The notes beneath the pieces were generated by a model that was given only the letters and a program-made list of their open reading frames with translations, was not told the origin of the DNA and did no database searches. 7,651 bases of DNA from CAYFSC01 sp964345695 (GTDB lineage Bacteria; Bacteroidota; Rhodothermia; Rhodothermales; Salinibacteraceae), in contig CAYFSC010000147.1 in the NCBI GenBank assembly GCA_964345695.1, positions 1 through 7,651 on the forward strand. Reading direction: 5' to 3'. Below, piece by piece: positions 5,161-7,651 of the stretch (position 1 is its first letter; each line of letters opens with the position of its first letter). Made by a program: the position numbers and the translations under genes.

Positions 5161-7651
5161 AGCGAAGCGTATAGCGCAGGCCGACGAAGACGTTGCGCGT
5201 GGCCGCTGGGTAGAAGCGGGGGCCGAACGCGGTCTGGAAGCCGTGGCGCAGCGTCTTGCGATCCAGCACGTTGTCCACCGAGAGCGTGGCGCGGAGGCCG
5301 TCGACGACGGAGCGCCGCGGGGGCTCGTACGAGAGGGAGGCGTCGACCAGCGCGTACGGATCGATCTTCCGCTCCTCCGCGTGCGTGCCGTCCGGCAGCG
5401 TCGCCGCCGAGTTGTCGACGTACTGCGTGCCGACGGCGTGCACGTCGACCGCGGCCTCCCATCCGCGCCACTCGTAGGAGGTACGCGCGTTTAGAATCTG
5501 CTCGGGGAAGCCCGCGATCGGATTGCCGTCCCGCTCCAGCGCCCGCGTCTCGCCGTCGACGGAGCGGAACTCGGTGAAGTCGACGAAGCGGGTCCGTGCG
5601 AGCATGGCATTGCCCGAGAGCGTCCAGTTCGGCAGGAGGCGCACACGTCCTTCCAGCTCCAGTCCGACGTGCCGCGTGCGGTCGGCGTTGCCGGTGATGG
5701 GTTTGCCGAACGGGTTCACCCGTCCGCTGGCCACGATCTCATTCCAGAACTCCATCCAGAACAGGTTGGCCGACAGACGAACGCGCTCGCGTCGAAGCGT
5801 ACCGCCGAGCTCCACGTCGAGCAGCGATTCCGGCTCCACGAGCGGGTCATCGAAGTCGAACGAGCCGTCTGCGTTGCGCTCGAAGCGCGGGGAGTCCCCC
5901 GCGGCGGCCTCATCGGCGTCGTACAGCTGACTGAGCCGCGGCTCGCGCTGGGCAAAGGCCACGCTCGCGTAGGCGCTCAGCGGACGGTTCGGGTTGAAGG
6001 TGGCACCGAGGCGCGGGTTCACGAAGACATAGGGCACCTCGAACGACCGGCCAAAGAAGGTCTCGTCGTAGAACCGGTAGCGCCGCCACGTGAGCTGCAG
6101 ATCGGCCTGGACGGCGAGGCGGTCGACGGGACGAAATCGGTGCGAGCCGAAGACGGACGTGATGACCTTCTCGCCACGAAACGAGTAGATGCGCTCGTCC
6201 GCTTCCGGGCCGACGACCGCGTCGGGGATCACGTCGCTCGCCTCCTGAATGCGGCCCCATCGCAGGGATCGGTGCAGGCGCGCTTCGAGGCCGAGCGTCG
6301 TCTTCGTGGGGCCGTCCTCACGCACAAACGTTGGAATCCAGCCCACCTGATGCTGGTCGAGCGTGCCGCGCAGAATGACGGCGTCGGGCGGGAGACCAAA
6401 GGACAAGAGCGGGCGCTGCCGTTCCTCCTCGGACAGCACCGCGCCGTCGATGGCGAAGTCCTCCGGCAGGCGCAGGTAATCGGCCGAGCGGAAGGTGCTG
6501 CCGAAGTCGAAGTAGCCCTCGCCCTTGATCCAGAAGAGCGTCTGATCGAGCGTCCAGTCGGGCGTCATCGACCACGTGTGCGAGAGGTGCACCTGCGGCT
6601 GGCGGAAGTTCTCCGTGTCGTCGCTGGCCGCACTCGGATTTTGCGTCCGGGCCGCTTCGTCGTCGTTGGCCGACTTGGGGATGCCGGCGAACGCGAGGCC
6701 GTCGTGCTGCGGCCCCCCGAAGGCCTCCAGCGTGAGCGTCGAGGTCTCGCCGTAGCGCGTGACGCCCGCGAAATAGCGCGTAAACTCGGCCCACGCGTTC
6801 TCCCGGTAGCCGTCCGACGTAACCCGGCTCAGGCGCCCGTAGACCACGTATCGGTCGTTCAGAAGGCCGCTGTTCGCCTCGACGGAGTACCGCTGCGTGT
6901 CGAACGATCCGGCGCCGGTGCGCAGGCGGACGTACGACTGTGGGCGGTAGGGCCGCGCCACGATGTTGATGGCGCCTCCGATGCCCACCGAGCCGTACAG
7001 CGACGATCCGGCGCCGCGCTGCACCTGGATGTCGCGAATCGAAGGCTTGAGGCCGTAGAGGTTGACCCAGAAGACGTTGAAGTCCTCCGGGTCGTTCTGC
7101 GGGACGCCGTTGATCGAAACCGCCAGGCGCCGCTGGTCGAACCCGCGGATGCGGAGCGTCGAGTAGCCGATGCCGTTTCCGTTCTGCGAGTGGTACGTGG
7201 TGGAGGGCAGCTTCGACAGAAGCGACGGCACGTCCTTGATGACGAGCCGCGTGTCGATGGCCTCCGCCGATAGATTGCTGGCCGTGACGGGCGTGAGCTG
7301 TGCCTCGGCGCGCCCCGTGGTGACGACGACCTCGTCTTGCGGAAGCGACCGCCGGTCGAGGCGGATCGTGCGGCGGAGGGTCGTATCGGGCGGAACGACC
7401 ACGGACGGTTGCGCCCGGGCATAGCCGAGGTAGGTGACGACCAGGCGGTAGCGTCCGGGCGTCACGCCGTGCAGTGCAAACGCTCCGCTCGTGTCGGTCG
7501 CCGTGCCGTACGGCCGTCGCGCAGCCGCCGGATCGCGCAGCACCACGTTGGCCTCCGGCAGCGGCTCCATCGTTGCCGCGTCCACCACGCGCCCCGCCAC
7601 CGTGGACGATTGCGCCATTGCGGGCGGCGCGCACAGCAGCAGGCCGAGGAC
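5159..7651 (-). CDS. TonB-dependent outer-membrane receptor with carboxypeptidase-regulatory-like N-domain (5' end outside window)
   Basis: Outer-membrane receptor expected to import a ligand, often an iron complex, using TonB energy. Numbering is from the internal Met at 7618, which is not the true start: the frame stays open to the right edge, and the 11 codons at 7619-7651 encode VLGLLLCAPPA, the core of a signal peptide cleaved at about AMA before Gln3. At least 830 residues are visible. Residues about 7-88 form a CarboxypepD_reg-like beta-sandwich (VAGRVVDA, GAFALHGVTPGRYRLVV), typical of Bacteroidota receptors. DEVVVTTGR (95-103) is a TonB-box-like segment. The plug runs about 108-222 with LRIRGFDQRR (155-164), VSINGVPQNDPED (167-179) and VQRGAGSSLYGSVGIGGAINIV (199-220). 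The remaining ~600 residues are the beta-barrel, with GEGYFDF and NFRQPQ segments recalling iron-complex receptors of this group. The chain ends in YTLR rather than an aromatic residue. The ligand is unproven. The gene is convergent with serA across the repeat block. Confidence 0.92.
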   Translation of the reverse strand, partial: VLGLLLCAPPAMAQSSTVAGRVVDAATMEPLPEANVVLRDPAAARRPYGTATDTSGAFALHGVTPGRYRLVVTYLGYARAQPSVVVPPDTTLRRTIRLDRRSLPQDEVVVTTGRAEAQLTPVTASNLSAEAIDTRLVIKDVPSLLSKLPSTTYHSQNGNGIGYSTLRIRGFDQRRLAVSINGVPQNDPEDFNVFWVNLYGLKPSIRDIQVQRGAGSSLYGSVGIGGAINIVARPYRPQSYVRLRTGAGSFDTQRYSVEANSGLLNDRYVVYGRLSRVTSDGYRENAWAEFTRYFAGVTRYGETSTLTLEAFGGPQHDGLAFAGIPKSANDDEAARTQNPSAASDDTENFRQPQVHLSHTWSMTPDWTLDQTLFWIKGEGYFDFGSTFRSADYLRLPEDFAIDGAVLSEEERQRPLLSFGLPPDAVILRGTLDQHQVGWIPTFVREDGPTKTTLGLEARLHRSLRWGRIQEASDVIPDAVVGPEADERIYSFRGEKVITSVFGSHRFRPVDRLAVQADLQLTWRRYRFYDETFFGRSFEVPYVFVNPRLGATFNPNRPLSAYASVAFAQREPRLSQLYDADEAAAGDSPRFERNADGSFDFDDPLVEPESLLDVELGGTLRRERVRLSANLFWMEFWNEIVASGRVNPFGKPITGNADRTRHVGLELEGRVRLLPNWTLSGNAMLARTRFVDFTEFRSVDGETRALERDGNPIAGFPEQILNARTSYEWRGWEAAVDVHAVGTQYVDNSAATLPDGTHAEERKIDPYALVDASLSYEPPRRSVVDGLRATLSVDNVLDRKTLRHGFQTAFGPRFYPAATRNVFVGLRYTLR

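Noticed and set aside
3429..5471. A 680-codon minus-strand open frame antisense to serA and running through the gap
   Set aside because: It reads through 100 N, overlaps serA and the receptor in the wrong frame, and shows Arg/Gly/Val-rich composition without domains. It is a GC-driven shadow joined artificially by the gap.
5669..7273. A 534-codon plus-strand open frame opposite the TonB receptor
   Set aside because: The receptor on the other strand has an unbroken domain series (regulatory-like domain, plug, barrel), whereas this frame is Arg/Val/Ala-rich with no motif.
6318..7634. A 438-codon minus-strand frame overlapping the receptor in another frame
   Set aside because: Arg- and Pro-rich low-complexity product with no domain; the alternative frame encodes the clear receptor plug.

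Overview
The window is 7651 bases of high-GC bacterial DNA with dense genes and few recognisable Shine-Dalgarno sites. The proteins are rich in Asp and Glu. A TonB-dependent receptor with an N-terminal carboxypeptidase-regulatory-like domain points to the Bacteroidota/Rhodothermota side. The GC content and acidic proteins fit a Rhodothermia-type, possibly halophilic lineage such as the Salinibacter relatives. This placement is inferred from protein style only; no rRNA or marker gene is present. A run of exactly 100 N shows that the sequence is a scaffolded draft.

Layout, left to right: (1) 9-1073 (+), a periplasm-facing, probably lipid-anchored SurA/PpiC-like peptidyl-prolyl isomerase. (2) 1084 or 1150 to 1920 (+), a double-hotdog acyl-ACP thioesterase, apparently in the same transcription unit. 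(3) 1954-2523 (-), a small two-helix PepSY membrane protein, convergent with the thioesterase. (4) 2709-3203 (-), a secreted lipocalin-like (DUF4488-type) protein upstream of the PepSY gene on the same strand. (5) 3204-3449, a divergent regulatory region with three strong short palindromes and a promoter-like element. (6) 3450-4802 (+), a SerA-type D-3-phosphoglycerate dehydrogenase with a C-terminal ACT-like domain. (7) 4803-5158, a gene-free stretch between convergent genes, filled with three different degenerate short tandem repeats (periods 7, 9 and 8) and the assembly gap. (8) 5159 to the right edge (-), a TonB-dependent outer-membrane receptor whose signal-peptide start lies beyond the window.

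Functionally the window mixes housekeeping (serine synthesis, fatty-acid release) with envelope biology (outer-membrane protein folding, a TonB receptor, a PepSY protein and a secreted lipocalin-like protein). The PepSY and receptor genes could both serve metal uptake, but they are separated by serA on the opposite strand, so a shared operon is not supported. I found no clear previously undescribed gene system. The parts most worth a second look are the three-period repeat block that interrupts the assembly and the palindrome-rich divergent promoter region.
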